Source: TMP-86 sp046347195
Lineage (GTDB): Bacteria; Pseudomonadota; Gammaproteobacteria; Steroidobacterales; Steroidobacteraceae
NCBI GenBank assembly: GCA_046347195.1
Contig: JAXMGQ010000012.1
Coordinates: 1-64,000, forward strand
Direction of reading: 5' to 3'
Length of the DNA: 64,000 nucleotides
The notes beneath the pieces are model-generated. The model saw only the letters and a program-made list of their open reading frames with translations. It had not been told where the DNA came from and did not search any database. The translations under genes and the position numbers were made by a program. Below are positions 35,574-43,629 of this stretch, piece by piece; position 1 is the first letter of the stretch; every line of letters begins with the position of its first letter.

Positions 35574-36557
35574 ATGAAAGCAAGAGTCCTGGGAAAGAAT
35601 GGCCCGGCGGTGTCCAGCCTGGGCTTCGGGTGCATGGGCCTGAGCTACGGTTACGGGCCTGCACAGCCTTCAGGCGATGCGGTCAGCCTGATCCGGGCCG
35701 CCTATGACCGAGGCATCACCTTCTTCGATACGGCCGAGGCCTACGGGCCCGGAATCAACGAGGAGATCGTCGGCGAGGCACTCGCGCCGATCCGGGACAA
35801 GGTCATCATCGCCACCAAGTTTGGATTCCGGGACGGCAACGCGTCGGCCGGGGTGGACAGTCGCCCGGAACGCATCCGGGCCGTGACCGACGCATCACTC
35901 ATCCGGCTCAGGACCGACCACATCGACCTGCTCTATCAGCACCGGGTCGACCCGGCGGTACCCATGGAGGATGTCGCCGGCACCGTCAGGGACTTGATCC
36001 AGTCAGGCAAGGTCCGCTACTTCGGCCTGTCCGAGGCTGGCGCCGAATCGATCCGGCGGGCCCATGCGGTGCATCCGGTCACGGCCCTGCAGAGCGAATA
36101 TTCGCTGTGGTGGCGCGAGCCGGAAGTGGAAATCCTGCCCCTGTGCGAGGAACTGGGCATCGGGTTCGTTCCGTTCAGTCCCCTGGGCAAGGGGTTCCTG
36201 ACGGGCAAGATCGATGAGAGCACCCAGTTCGCGAAGGACGATTTCCGCAACGTCGTCCCCCGATTCTCTGCCGAGAATCGACGGGCCAACCAGGCCATCA
36301 TCGACCTGCTGGGATCGATCGCGCGGCAGAAGCAGGCGACCCCGGCACAGATTGCGCTGGCCTGGTTGCTCGCCCGAAAGCCCTGGATCGTACCGATCCC
36401 GGGCACGACCAAGCTGCACCGCCTGGATGAAAACGTCGGCGCGGCGACGGTGGAGATAACCGCCGGCGAACTCCAGCGCATCAATGAGGCGCTCTCGCGG
36501 GTCGAGGTGAAGGGGGAGCGATATCCGGCAAGCCTTGCCACACTCGTCGGGAGGTGA
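35574..36557 (+). CDS. aldo/keto reductase
   Basis: A 327-residue NADPH-dependent aldo/keto reductase (AKR13/YajO-like). It has LGFGCMGLSYGYG, the catalytic Asp/Tyr region FFDTAEAYGPG, HIDLLYQHRVDP, RYFGLSEAG and a nucleotide-binding end VPIPGTTKLHRLDENVGA. The ATG at 35574 has GGTGGAG seven bases before it, better than the ATG at 35568. It reduces a carbonyl group. A keto-sugar from the neighbouring deglycosidase genes is a possible substrate, but no LacI-type operator stands before it and the LysR gene is the likelier controller. Convergent with the beta-like gene with a 12-bp gap. Confidence 0.9.
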   Translation: MKARVLGKNGPAVSSLGFGCMGLSYGYGPAQPSGDAVSLIRAAYDRGITFFDTAEAYGPGINEEIVGEALAPIRDKVIIATKFGFRDGNASAGVDSRPERIRAVTDASLIRLRTDHIDLLYQHRVDPAVPMEDVAGTVRDLIQSGKVRYFGLSEAGAESIRRAHAVHPVTALQSEYSLWWREPEVEILPLCEELGIGFVPFSPLGKGFLTGKIDESTQFAKDDFRNVVPRFSAENRRANQAIIDLLGSIARQKQATPAQIALAWLLARKPWIVPIPGTTKLHRLDENVGAATVEITAGELQRINEALSRVEVKGERYPASLATLVGR

Positions 36558-36569
36558 TGCCGTTCGCCG

Positions 36570-36965
36570 CTACGCGACGAGCGTCATGCGCTTCTGCGCG
36601 GTGGTCACGAAGACATTCGGCGGCACGTAGCTGGGATTCATCACCAGATTGACCTTGACGTCGTGGATCCCCGGCTGGAGGCCGTCCGGCGTCAGGATCG
36701 TCACGACCATGGGCGTGCCGAAGTCCCAATGGGTGTCCTCGCTCCTGGCCGCCTCGTCCATCGTGAACGTTCGACCGGCAACGGTGATCCGCATCTGCTC
36801 CCGGGCGTACTGGGTGCCATCGACGGCAACGGAGATCGAGCCCACGATGTCGAGAAAGGTCCCGCGGTAATACGCGGTTTTCATCAGGAACTGGAATCCG
36901 ACCGTCTTGCCACCGCGGGTCACATTCTGGAAACCGCGCGTCAGGATCATCTGCTTTTCAAACAT
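36570..36965 (-). CDS. DUF6379 / C-glycoside deglycosidase beta-like subunit
   Basis: A 131-residue beta-rich protein with the same motif order as the protein at 6210: TAYYRGTFLD, VAVDGTQY, GRTFTMDEA, HWDFGTP and PGIHDVKVNLV. It lacks a signal peptide. It is the second gene of a two-gene operon, 51 bp after the Tat-signalled TIM-barrel gene, an order reversed relative to the pair at 5.1-6.7 kb. It lacks the Ser/Gly insert of that paralogue. The role as a beta subunit of a 3-keto-glycoside-cleaving enzyme is inferred from the family. Confidence 0.8.
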   Translation of the reverse strand: MFEKQMILTRGFQNVTRGGKTVGFQFLMKTAYYRGTFLDIVGSISVAVDGTQYAREQMRITVAGRTFTMDEAARSEDTHWDFGTPMVVTILTPDGLQPGIHDVKVNLVMNPSYVPPNVFVTTAQKRMTLVA

Positions 36966-37016
36966 GGTGGCTACCTGCCAGGTGGGTGTTGCCGATGGGA
37001 TGCCGCCGGTCCGCCT

Positions 37017-38123
37017 TCACGCGATTTCGCCCAGCAACCGCCGCAGCATCACGTGCTCCCGCCGAACCTGCTCGCAACTGTCGGTGGGAAAGGCATCCTG
37101 CGTCCAGCGCTGCCCCTCATACTCGCTGTCGATCGACCCTGAGTAGCCGATCTTCACGAGCGCCGGAATGATCTGCTCGTACGGAATGCTGTTCTCCACG
37201 AAATGCTCGGTCATCTCGTAGAACTTTCCGTGGACATTGAATATGAAGGGAGCGAGCGGCTCGAGCATGGCCGGCGTGTTGGCGACCGGCCCGTAGCCAC
37301 GGGCCATGTTGGCCAACCCCCGGTCGCCATCCGTGGGGTTCATCTTCTCCACGGCCGCCAGGATCGCCTCGATTCCTTCGGAATTCTCGAATGCCTTCTG
37401 CACGTAGTCGGCAACCACTTCCCGCGCTCCGTGCCTCTTCCAGTACTCCACCATCACCTTCGGGATGCGCTTGCAGAACACCCCGAAATCGAGGGTGAAT
37501 CCCACGTGCTTCGTGCCCGTCCTGTGGATCAGGTCCACATAGGACTGGATGTACTTGCCCTGCAGCGGAATCGGCGCATGGATCTCCGGGGCGATGCGCA
37601 CGTCGTACTTCTCGGCAAATGGCAGCGCCCGCTCCACCATCGCCACGGCAGGCTCCTCCACGGGCCCCGTGGTGGGACGCACGATCCTGAATCCGAGGCG
37701 ATGCGCGAGCTTGAGATGGGAAACGAGCGTGTCCACCTGCTCCTGCGCAGACATCTTGCGATGACCACCCAGGTAGACATCCACGAAGGTGTCGAGGTTC
37801 GTCGGCGTGAGCCGGTATTTCGCCAGCATCCCGTGCCATTGATCGACCCAGGCCTGCGGCGGATCGGGGTAATTCGGAACCATCTCCTCGGCAATCAGCT
37901 GCACGCCGGTCGCACCGATCGAGTTGAGCTCCGCCAGGCAGTCCTCCAGGGACATGGCGTGCTGGTAATACTCCTCCTGATAGCTGTACAGCGTGACACC
38001 CCGCCTGATCCTGGCGCGGCCGGAGGCGTCGCGCGTTGCAGCCGCGGCTCCCAGGGCGCCGCGCGAAAGCGATGCTCCCAATGCGAGGCTCGAACCCGCC
38101 ACCAGGAATTCACGGCGCTTCAT
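37017..38123 (-). CDS. Tat-exported TIM-barrel, C-glycoside deglycosidase alpha-like
   Basis: A 368-residue exported TIM barrel, paralogous to the protein at 5118. It has a twin-arginine signal (KRREFLVAG), then IRRGVTLYSYQEEYYQHAM. Metal-site candidates are Glu180 (APEIHAP), Asp212 (TLDFGV), His298 (NVHGKF) and Glu334 (DSEYEGQ). The two proteins share the C-terminal segment MLxRLLGEIA. Its beta-like partner follows by 51 bp. The LacI-type palindrome at 38189, 66 bp before its ATG, links it to the island 25 kb away. A distinct substrate range from the first pair is likely, given only partial identity. Confidence 0.83.
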   Translation of the reverse strand: MKRREFLVAGSSLALGASLSRGALGAAAATRDASGRARIRRGVTLYSYQEEYYQHAMSLEDCLAELNSIGATGVQLIAEEMVPNYPDPPQAWVDQWHGMLAKYRLTPTNLDTFVDVYLGGHRKMSAQEQVDTLVSHLKLAHRLGFRIVRPTTGPVEEPAVAMVERALPFAEKYDVRIAPEIHAPIPLQGKYIQSYVDLIHRTGTKHVGFTLDFGVFCKRIPKVMVEYWKRHGAREVVADYVQKAFENSEGIEAILAAVEKMNPTDGDRGLANMARGYGPVANTPAMLEPLAPFIFNVHGKFYEMTEHFVENSIPYEQIIPALVKIGYSGSIDSEYEGQRWTQDAFPTDSCEQVRREHVMLRRLLGEIA

Positions 38124-38188
38124 CTTTCACCCCCATCCGATGCGATCAGCGTGAGCACAGGGTCCTTTTAGCACAGCGGACAGGCTTA

Positions 38189-38202
38189 CGTAAACGATTA
38201 CA
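38189..38202. promoter_or_regulatory. LacI-type operator (CGTAAACGATTACA)
   Basis: One mismatch from TGTAAACGATTACA, with the central CG and intact right arm, 66 bp before the alpha-like ATG. It is the only copy outside the 2-14 kb island and sits in front of the only deglycosidase-like genes outside it. Confidence 0.72.
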
Positions 38203-38225
38203 TCGACCGGCCGTGCGGAGACCCT

Positions 38226-38575
38226 TTACCTGGGACCCGCCAGCTCGAAGGGAATCGGAATCCACCGGAAGCCGGATCCTTCCGCGCGCAGGTGACCGAA
38301 CCCCGGAAAAGCGAGATGCGCTCCCGCCAGCGCGATGTCGGTTCCCGCGACCTCAGAGAAGACACCCAGGCGTTTCGTCCTCGCCACCTCCCCAGCATCG
38401 ATCAACACCAGCTTCTTGCCGGTGTTCACCAACACGCTATTGAAGGATATTGGAGAGATGTCCCGCAGCGCATCCAAAGCCATCAGACGGTCGATCTCCT
38501 CGGGCGAAATGCCGTGCAACATACCCTTTGCCGAGAGAACTGGGGCAGTCGAATCAGCTCGTAGATCCCTGATTC
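38226..38575 (-). pseudogene. metallo-beta-lactamase-fold hydrolase remnant with internal deletion
   Basis: A short minus frame reads like the two ends of an MBL-fold metallohydrolase joined together. The first part (HGISPEEIDRLMALDAL, then SFNSVLVNTGKKLVLIDAG) is the usual N-terminal region. The second (RTKRLGVFSEVAGTDIALAG, AHLAFPGFGHLRAEGSGF) is the usual C-terminal region. The roughly 150 residues between, which should hold the HxHxDH zinc motif, are gone, and the N-terminus is also shortened. An in-frame ATG at 38522 could still make a 98-residue product, but without the zinc site it cannot be an active hydrolase. Evidence of decay next to the toxin-antitoxin/tRNA junction. Confidence 0.72.
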
Positions 38576-38700
38576 AAGACAGGCAAGATTCCCGCCTTTT
38601 GGTTCGCTACCCCCGCGCCTACCCCCAGAATCCATTGTGGTAGCGCACCGTTGCGGACGCCTGCGGAACAATCCATTGGAACAATGCGATTTGGTCCTCG

Positions 38701-39096
38701 CTACCAAACTGTCCGCAGACCAGGCACCTCGCGTAGTTTCGTATCGTGAGTGACCAATGCCGCGCCGAGTACGAGCGCGGTCGCGGCGATCATACGATCC
38801 GCAGGATCTCCAGGAAATACATCCCCGAACCCGCCGGCACGCTCCGCAATCTCGGCGGTGATCGGATGAATGCTCAGCTCCGGCAACATCTGCAGATCTG
38901 TCAGCCATTCGCTGACCGAAACCTTGAACGCGATTCTTCCCCGTCGTTCAAGGGTGACGATTTCGAAAACAGAAACGGCAGATACCAAAAGTTCGCGCCG
39001 GCGCGCTCTCGCTTGAATGGCTTGGCGCGCTTTCCTGGACAGCTTGGAGCCTGAGTCCACCCACCAGACCAATGCGTGGGTATCCAGGACGATCAT
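38701..39096 (-). CDS. PIN-domain toxin (VapC family)
   Basis: A 131-residue PIN-domain nuclease. Acidic active-site residues are in the opening MIVLDTHALVWW (Asp5), in SVFEIVTLERRGR and in GDPADRMIAATAL. VapC-type toxins cut tRNA or rRNA when free of antitoxin. Its ATG overlaps the antitoxin stop by 4 bp, the standard coupling. It sits at an accessory junction between a gene remnant and tRNA-Ser. Confidence 0.9.
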   Translation of the reverse strand: MIVLDTHALVWWVDSGSKLSRKARQAIQARARRRELLVSAVSVFEIVTLERRGRIAFKVSVSEWLTDLQMLPELSIHPITAEIAERAGGFGDVFPGDPADRMIAATALVLGAALVTHDTKLREVPGLRTVW

Positions 39097-39329
39097 CGAT
39101 GCGCGAACCAGCTCTCCGCGGAAATCGCCGGCTCGAAGGGTTGGTCATATCGCAGCAGAGATCCGCGCAAACGCTTGCGCGCAGCATCAGCATCCTCGGG
39201 AAGCGCGGTAGGTGGTGCAAGCTCCGCGACCACCTGCCCGCGCGATGTTACACGGATGCGCTCTCCCCTACGGACCCGCCTCAAGTAGCTTGGCAGATTT
39301 TGCCGCAGCTCAGTTACTTTCACGTTCAT
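39093..39329 (-). CDS. Phd/YefM-family antitoxin
   Basis: A 78-residue antitoxin: MNVKVTELRQNLPSYLRRV is the DNA-binding Phd fold and RGERIRVTSRGQVVAEL the dimer strand. The C-terminal half (RKRLRGSLLRYDQPFEP) would wrap the toxin. I start at MNVKV; a longer frame adds 22 non-conserved residues. It neutralises the PIN toxin and probably represses the pair. Phd with PIN is a common mixed pairing. Confidence 0.85.
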   Translation of the reverse strand: MNVKVTELRQNLPSYLRRVRRGERIRVTSRGQVVAELAPPTALPEDADAARKRLRGSLLRYDQPFEPAISAESWFAHR

Positions 39330-39449
39330 GGAGGCACCTTCGCGCGGGAACACAGGCAATCTGTACAGAGCGAGTGTACGCATCAACCTGCGCAAAGTAA
39401 ATTATTGCGTTTGCGACTTATCTCATTGAATTTTATAACAAATAATTGT

Positions 39450-39465
39450 CGGAGAGGGCGGGATT
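39450..39465. repeat. partial copy of the tRNA-Ser 3' end (att-like)
   Basis: Sixteen bases CGGAGAGGGCGGGATT match 15 of 16 bases of the tRNA-Ser 3' end at 39625-39640, in the same orientation, 175 bp away. Such short copies are what site-specific integrases leave behind. No integrase gene is present, so this is at most a scar. Confidence 0.55.
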
Positions 39466-39470
39466 GACTC

Positions 39471-39560
39471 GGGCCTTCGGCCCTCGCCCCTCCGGGGCGC
39501 ACTGCGCTTCGCTCCGTGCGTCCAAAATCGCTGCGCGATTTTGTCGAACCCAGTGGGTTC
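39471..39560. repeat. run of five small hairpins beside tRNA-Ser
   Basis: Five inverted repeats lie in 90 bp: GGGCC/GGCCC at 39471-39483, GCCCC/GGGGC at 39486-39498, CGCAC/GTGCG at 39498-39520, AAAATCGC/GCGATTTT at 39524-39542 and GAACCCA/TGGGTTC at 39546-39560. No coding pattern is visible. It may be a REP-like or processing element. Confidence 0.7.
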
Positions 39561-39581
39561 GTCCACACACCCCGCACCCCC

Positions 39582-39714
<133 letters not shown>

Positions 39715-39837
39715 CTTTGGAAACGGGGCAGATGGCACGGGCGGGAGTGTCGCCCGGAGCATGCAGCGGATGTCAAGAGTCCGCCTGCCGACGTTTACCG
39801 GCTATTCTAACCCATCGGATGCGGACGTGCCTGCTCG

Positions 39838-41316
39838 ATGGGCGCCTTCCGCCCCAGGACCATCGACGGGAGGCCAGGACGCTTGGGACGTTGGATCAGA
39901 CGCAGGTTCTTGTCGCCGGCCCTGAAGCTGTCGATGGCCGGCCTCGCCGCGGGTCTCTTAGCCACCTGTTCCACGCCCCCTGACCTCCTCACCCAGATCA
40001 AGAAGCTGGGTGAACTGCGGGTGGTCACCCGCAACAGCCCGAATGCCTTCTTCAGCGGTCCGAACGATGAGCCGGAAGGACCTGAGTTCGAGCTGGTGCA
40101 GCGCTTCGCGCAGGATTTGGGCGTGCAACTCCGGATCACTCCGCGGCGCAAGTTCGCGGACATCTACTCCCAGGTCGAGGATGGTCATGCCGACATCGCC
40201 GCGGCTGCGCTCGTGGTGCCGGACCAGCCGATGCGGGGGCTGGTCTCCGGTCCGGTCTACCAGCGCATCCGCGAGCACCTCATCTACCGGCGCGGCGACT
40301 TCAAGCCCCGCTCGCTCGCCGATGTGGGCAGCCATCACCTGGAGGTGGCCGCCGGCAGCTCGCATGCCCGCAACCTGCGCGACCAGCGTTCGCGCGTTCC
40401 CAACCTGGCCTGGGTCGAGAACGGCAACACCGAGACGCTCGAGTTGCTGCAGCGGGTCGCCGCCGGCGAGATCGACTTCACCATCGCGGATTCCAACGAG
40501 TTCGCGCAGGCACGGGATGCGAATCCGGAGCTGGACGTTGCCTTCGACTTCGCCGGCGAGCAGCAACTCGCCTGGGTGCTCTCCTCGCGCGATGACAGCC
40601 TCATGAACGAGGTGCGCCAGTATTTCGCGCGCGTGGCCGTGCGCGGGGATCTCGGCGAGATCATGAAACGCTACTACGGGCGCGGCGAGAAGCTGCGCTT
40701 CGTGGGTGCGCGCGGCGTCATGCGCCACATCCAGGGCCGCCTGCCCGTGCTGCGCGAGTGGTTCGAGGCGGCGGCCATGGCGGTGGGTGAGGATTGGCGG
40801 CTGCTCGCCGCCATCGGCTACCAGGAATCCAAGTGGGATCCTGCGGCAAGTTCGGCGAACGGGGCCATCGGCATCATGCAGCTCACGGAAGATTCGGCCT
40901 CGCACGTGAAAGTGACGAAGCGGGCCGATGCCCGTTCCAGCATCTTCGGCGGCGCGCGCTACTTCAAGCAGGTGAAGCAACAGATTCCCGACCACGTGCC
41001 CGAACCCGACCGCACCTGGTTCGCGCTCGCGGCCTACAACGTGGGCTACGGCCACCTGGAAGATGCGCGCGTGCTCACGCAGAAGTCGGGGCGCGATCCG
41101 GATTCCTGGCAGGACGTCCGCGAATTCCTGCCGCTGCTCTCGCAGGAGCGCTGGTATTCACAGGCGCAGAATGGCTACGCGCGTGGCTGGGAGCCGGTGC
41201 GCTACGTCGACAACGTCCGCGCCTATCGCGACCTGCTGGAGTGGCTCATCCCTTCCGCCACCGCGCCGCCGCCGCATTTCGCGGGCAATTGCCCCGCGGC
41301 GCCGCGGATCCGGCGA
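39838..41316 (+). CDS. mltF: membrane-bound lytic murein transglycosylase F (stop not found)
   Basis: A two-domain MltF: a lipoprotein-like signal ending LLATC, a solute-binding-protein module (LGELRVVTRNSPNAFFSGPNDEPEG onward) to about residue 290, and an SLT catalytic domain with Glu in GYQESKWDP, then GAIGIMQLTEDSA and FALAAYNVGYGHLEDAR. It cleaves peptidoglycan glycan strands at the outer membrane. Recognisable MltF sequence ends near YRDLLEWL (about 41250). The frame then stays open to 42732 across the opposite-strand tadA and methyltransferase genes, giving an implausible 964 residues. I end the feature before tadA. A lost stop or a frameshift near 41260-41320 is likely. Confidence 0.85.
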
Positions 41317-41781
41317 TCAGCGGCGCCGCGCCGCGAAGAACTCCGACAGCAGCGCGCCACATTCAGCGCTGCAGACGCCGCCGAACACATCGAGCCGGTG
41401 ATTGAAGGCGCGCTCGCGCGGCAGGTCGAGGATGCTGCCGCAGGCACCGGCCTTGGGGTCCAGCGCGCCGTAGACCAGCCGCGCCAGGCGTGCATGCAGG
41501 ATCGCACCGATGCACATCGCGCAGGGCTCGAGCGTCACGTAGAGCATCGCGCCTTCCAGGCGATAGCTTCGCTGCGAGGCGCCCGCCGCCCGCAGCGCCA
41601 CGATCTCCGCATGGGCGCTCGGATCGTGCGTGGCGATGGGCCGGTTCCAGCCTTCGCCGATGATGCGCTCGCCCAGCACCACCACCGCGCCCACCGGCAC
41701 CTCGCCCTCGGTTCGCGCGCGCTGCGCCAGATCCAGTGCGCGGCGCATGTAACGCTCATCAGGCGTTGCCTCGGGACTCAC
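41317..41781 (-). CDS. tadA: tRNA-specific adenosine deaminase
   Basis: A 154-residue enzyme that deaminates A34 to inosine in tRNA-Arg(ACG). The zinc site is H57 with the proton shuttle E59 (HAEI) and C87/C90 (PCAMC). Other typical segments are EGEVPVGAVVV and FNHRLDVFGGVC. Length is normal. It is convergent with mltF and its stop may overlap the end of that gene; the SAM-methyltransferase gene is 24 bp upstream. Confidence 0.95.
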   Translation of the reverse strand: MSPEATPDERYMRRALDLAQRARTEGEVPVGAVVVLGERIIGEGWNRPIATHDPSAHAEIVALRAAGASQRSYRLEGAMLYVTLEPCAMCIGAILHARLARLVYGALDPKAGACGSILDLPRERAFNHRLDVFGGVCSAECGALLSEFFAARRR

Positions 41782-41805
41782 GTGAAGTCTCCAGGGTTGA
41801 AGGCT

Positions 41806-42663
41806 CTAGGGTGCGCGGGCACCGACGATCCACACGGCAGACGGCAGCATCACGCCATCGGGCCCTTCAAGGGCGGCGAGTGCCGCGCGCACCGCGCCCT
41901 CGACGCGATCCCGGTACTGCGGATGCTCCCGCAGCACGGCCCCCAGCGGGCCCACCCGGAAGGTCAGCGCCAGGGTCTGCTCGAGATTGCCGATGCCGAT
42001 GTTCGCATCGAACGGCGCGATCTCCACGCCGGTGAACCCGCCGGCCTCCAGCAATTGCCGCACGCGGTCCGGATTCGCGAAGGCGAACGGCCCCGGCTGC
42101 AGCGGATCCGAGGGTGGCATCGGCGGCAGGAATGGCAGCGCCGCCTCCATCGGCACGCGCATCCAGGGGTTCTCCGCCAGCGGCCGCCAGCAGACGAAGC
42201 ACAACCTCGCTCCGCGGCGCAGCGCGCTGCGGATATTGCCGAAGGCGGCGGCAGGATCGGAGAAGAACATGACGCCGAAGCGCGAGAAGGCCGCATCGAA
42301 GGCCTCGATGCCGGTGGCCGCGGCGATCGCACCGCCCTGCGCATCCAGCTCGAGGAACGCGGCGTTCGCCGGCAGGTCGGGTCGCGCTCGCGCCACCGCG
42401 AGCATCGGCCGCGAGATGTCGATGCCGGCCACGCGACCCGCGGGCCCTACCCGCTTCGCGAGCTGGATGGTCGTCTGGCCGCACCCGCAGCCGATGTCCA
42501 GGATCCGCTCGCCGGCAGCCGGCGCCAGCCGATCGATGGCGGCATTGCCCAGCGGCAGGATCTGGCGATCGAGCTGTTCCTGGAACTGTGCCCAGGTCTC
42601 CCCGGCGCGGGCGTTCCAGTATTCCTTCTGTTGGTCATTGGTCGAGGACGAAGACTCGCTCAC
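41806..42663 (-). CDS. class I SAM-dependent methyltransferase
   Basis: A 285-residue methyltransferase of UbiE/COQ5-like style. SAM-binding motif I is RILDIGCGCGQTTIQL, followed by GIDISRPMLAVAR, a DAAFSRFGVMFF acceptor-side motif and LRRGARLCFVCW. The leading part (YWNARAGETWAQFQEQLD) is typical of methyltransferases found beside small-molecule metabolism genes. No substrate can be assigned. It precedes tadA on the same strand. Confidence 0.88.
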   Translation of the reverse strand: MSESSSSTNDQQKEYWNARAGETWAQFQEQLDRQILPLGNAAIDRLAPAAGERILDIGCGCGQTTIQLAKRVGPAGRVAGIDISRPMLAVARARPDLPANAAFLELDAQGGAIAAATGIEAFDAAFSRFGVMFFSDPAAAFGNIRSALRRGARLCFVCWRPLAENPWMRVPMEAALPFLPPMPPSDPLQPGPFAFANPDRVRQLLEAGGFTGVEIAPFDANIGIGNLEQTLALTFRVGPLGAVLREHPQYRDRVEGAVRAALAALEGPDGVMLPSAVWIVGARAP

Positions 42664-42809
42664 GAGGAGCTCCTGGGCGATGGTACCTGCGTCAATTATA
42701 CGGCGATGGCACCTGCCGCTTCAGCGCGATGACCCGGCGATCGCGCGGCCGAACTCGACCGGATGCCCCCGGGCGTCTCCGACGGCCGGGGCGTGAGGTC
42801 CGTCGAAGC

Positions 42810-43622
42810 TCACTTCATCTTGAAATAATCGAGCAACATGGCCTCGAACCAGCGCTGCGGCAGGATCGACTTCAACGAGACCAGGAATTTCTGGGCGAAC
42901 ATCGCCACCGGGTAGCGCAATCGCGGCGAGGGTGCCGCCAGTGCCGCCAACACGGCACGCACCACGGGCTGGATGTCGGTGTTTTTCGATTCGTCCTCGG
43001 CCATGCGCGCCACGGCCCGGGTCGAGGTGTCGTGATATGGTGAGCCGGGCACACAGCCGGCCACCACGCGACGGCTTGCCGTGAACCCGGTGGAGAAATC
43101 CCCCGGCTCAACCATCGCCACGTGGATGCCGAAGGACTTCACCTCCATGCGCAGGGCTTCCGTATAGGCCTCGAGCGCGAACTTCGAGGCCGCGTAGAAC
43201 GCCTGGAATGGCAGGGACACGATGCCGGCCAGGGAGCTCATGTTGACGATGCGGCCCGAGCGCGCCGCCCGCATGTGCGGCAGCACCGCACGGCACAGCT
43301 GGTGGGCACCGAAGAAATTGGTGTCGAACTGCCAGCGAGCCTCGGCCAGGCTGGTGTCCTCGATGGCGCCGGCGATGCCGCCGCCCGCGTTGTTGACCAG
43401 CACATCGATGCGGCCGGACTCGGCCATCACCCGGGCGATGCCCGCGGTCACCGAGGCCTCCTGCGTGATGTCCATGACCAGGGACTTCGCACCGGCGAGA
43501 TCCTTCGGATTCCGCGAGGCGGCCCAGACCTCGTAGCCTTCCGCGACTAGGGCCGTGGCGATGGCCCGTCCGAAGCCGGAGGAAGCGCCGGTCACCAGGG
43601 CGACACGTCGTTGCTGATTCAT
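42810..43622 (-). CDS. short-chain dehydrogenase/reductase
   Basis: A 270-residue classical SDR. NAD(P) binding is by TGASSGFGRAIA, and NNAGGGIAG is the structural NNAG motif. The catalytic triad is Ser (NMSSLAG), Tyr and Lys (YAASKFA). It is the last gene of the operon running 50119 to 42810, 7 bp after the TonB receptor gene. The substrate is unknown; oxidation or reduction of an alcohol/ketone imported by that receptor is a guess. Confidence 0.92.
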   Translation of the reverse strand: MNQQRRVALVTGASSGFGRAIATALVAEGYEVWAASRNPKDLAGAKSLVMDITQEASVTAGIARVMAESGRIDVLVNNAGGGIAGAIEDTSLAEARWQFDTNFFGAHQLCRAVLPHMRAARSGRIVNMSSLAGIVSLPFQAFYAASKFALEAYTEALRMEVKSFGIHVAMVEPGDFSTGFTASRRVVAGCVPGSPYHDTSTRAVARMAEDESKNTDIQPVVRAVLAALAAPSPRLRYPVAMFAQKFLVSLKSILPQRWFEAMLLDYFKMK

Positions 43623-43629
43623 GCGTTCC

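Noticed and set aside
39471..39560. Possible CRISPR array in the repeated hairpins by tRNA-Ser
   Set aside because: The units differ in sequence and have no regular spacers; no cas genes are near.
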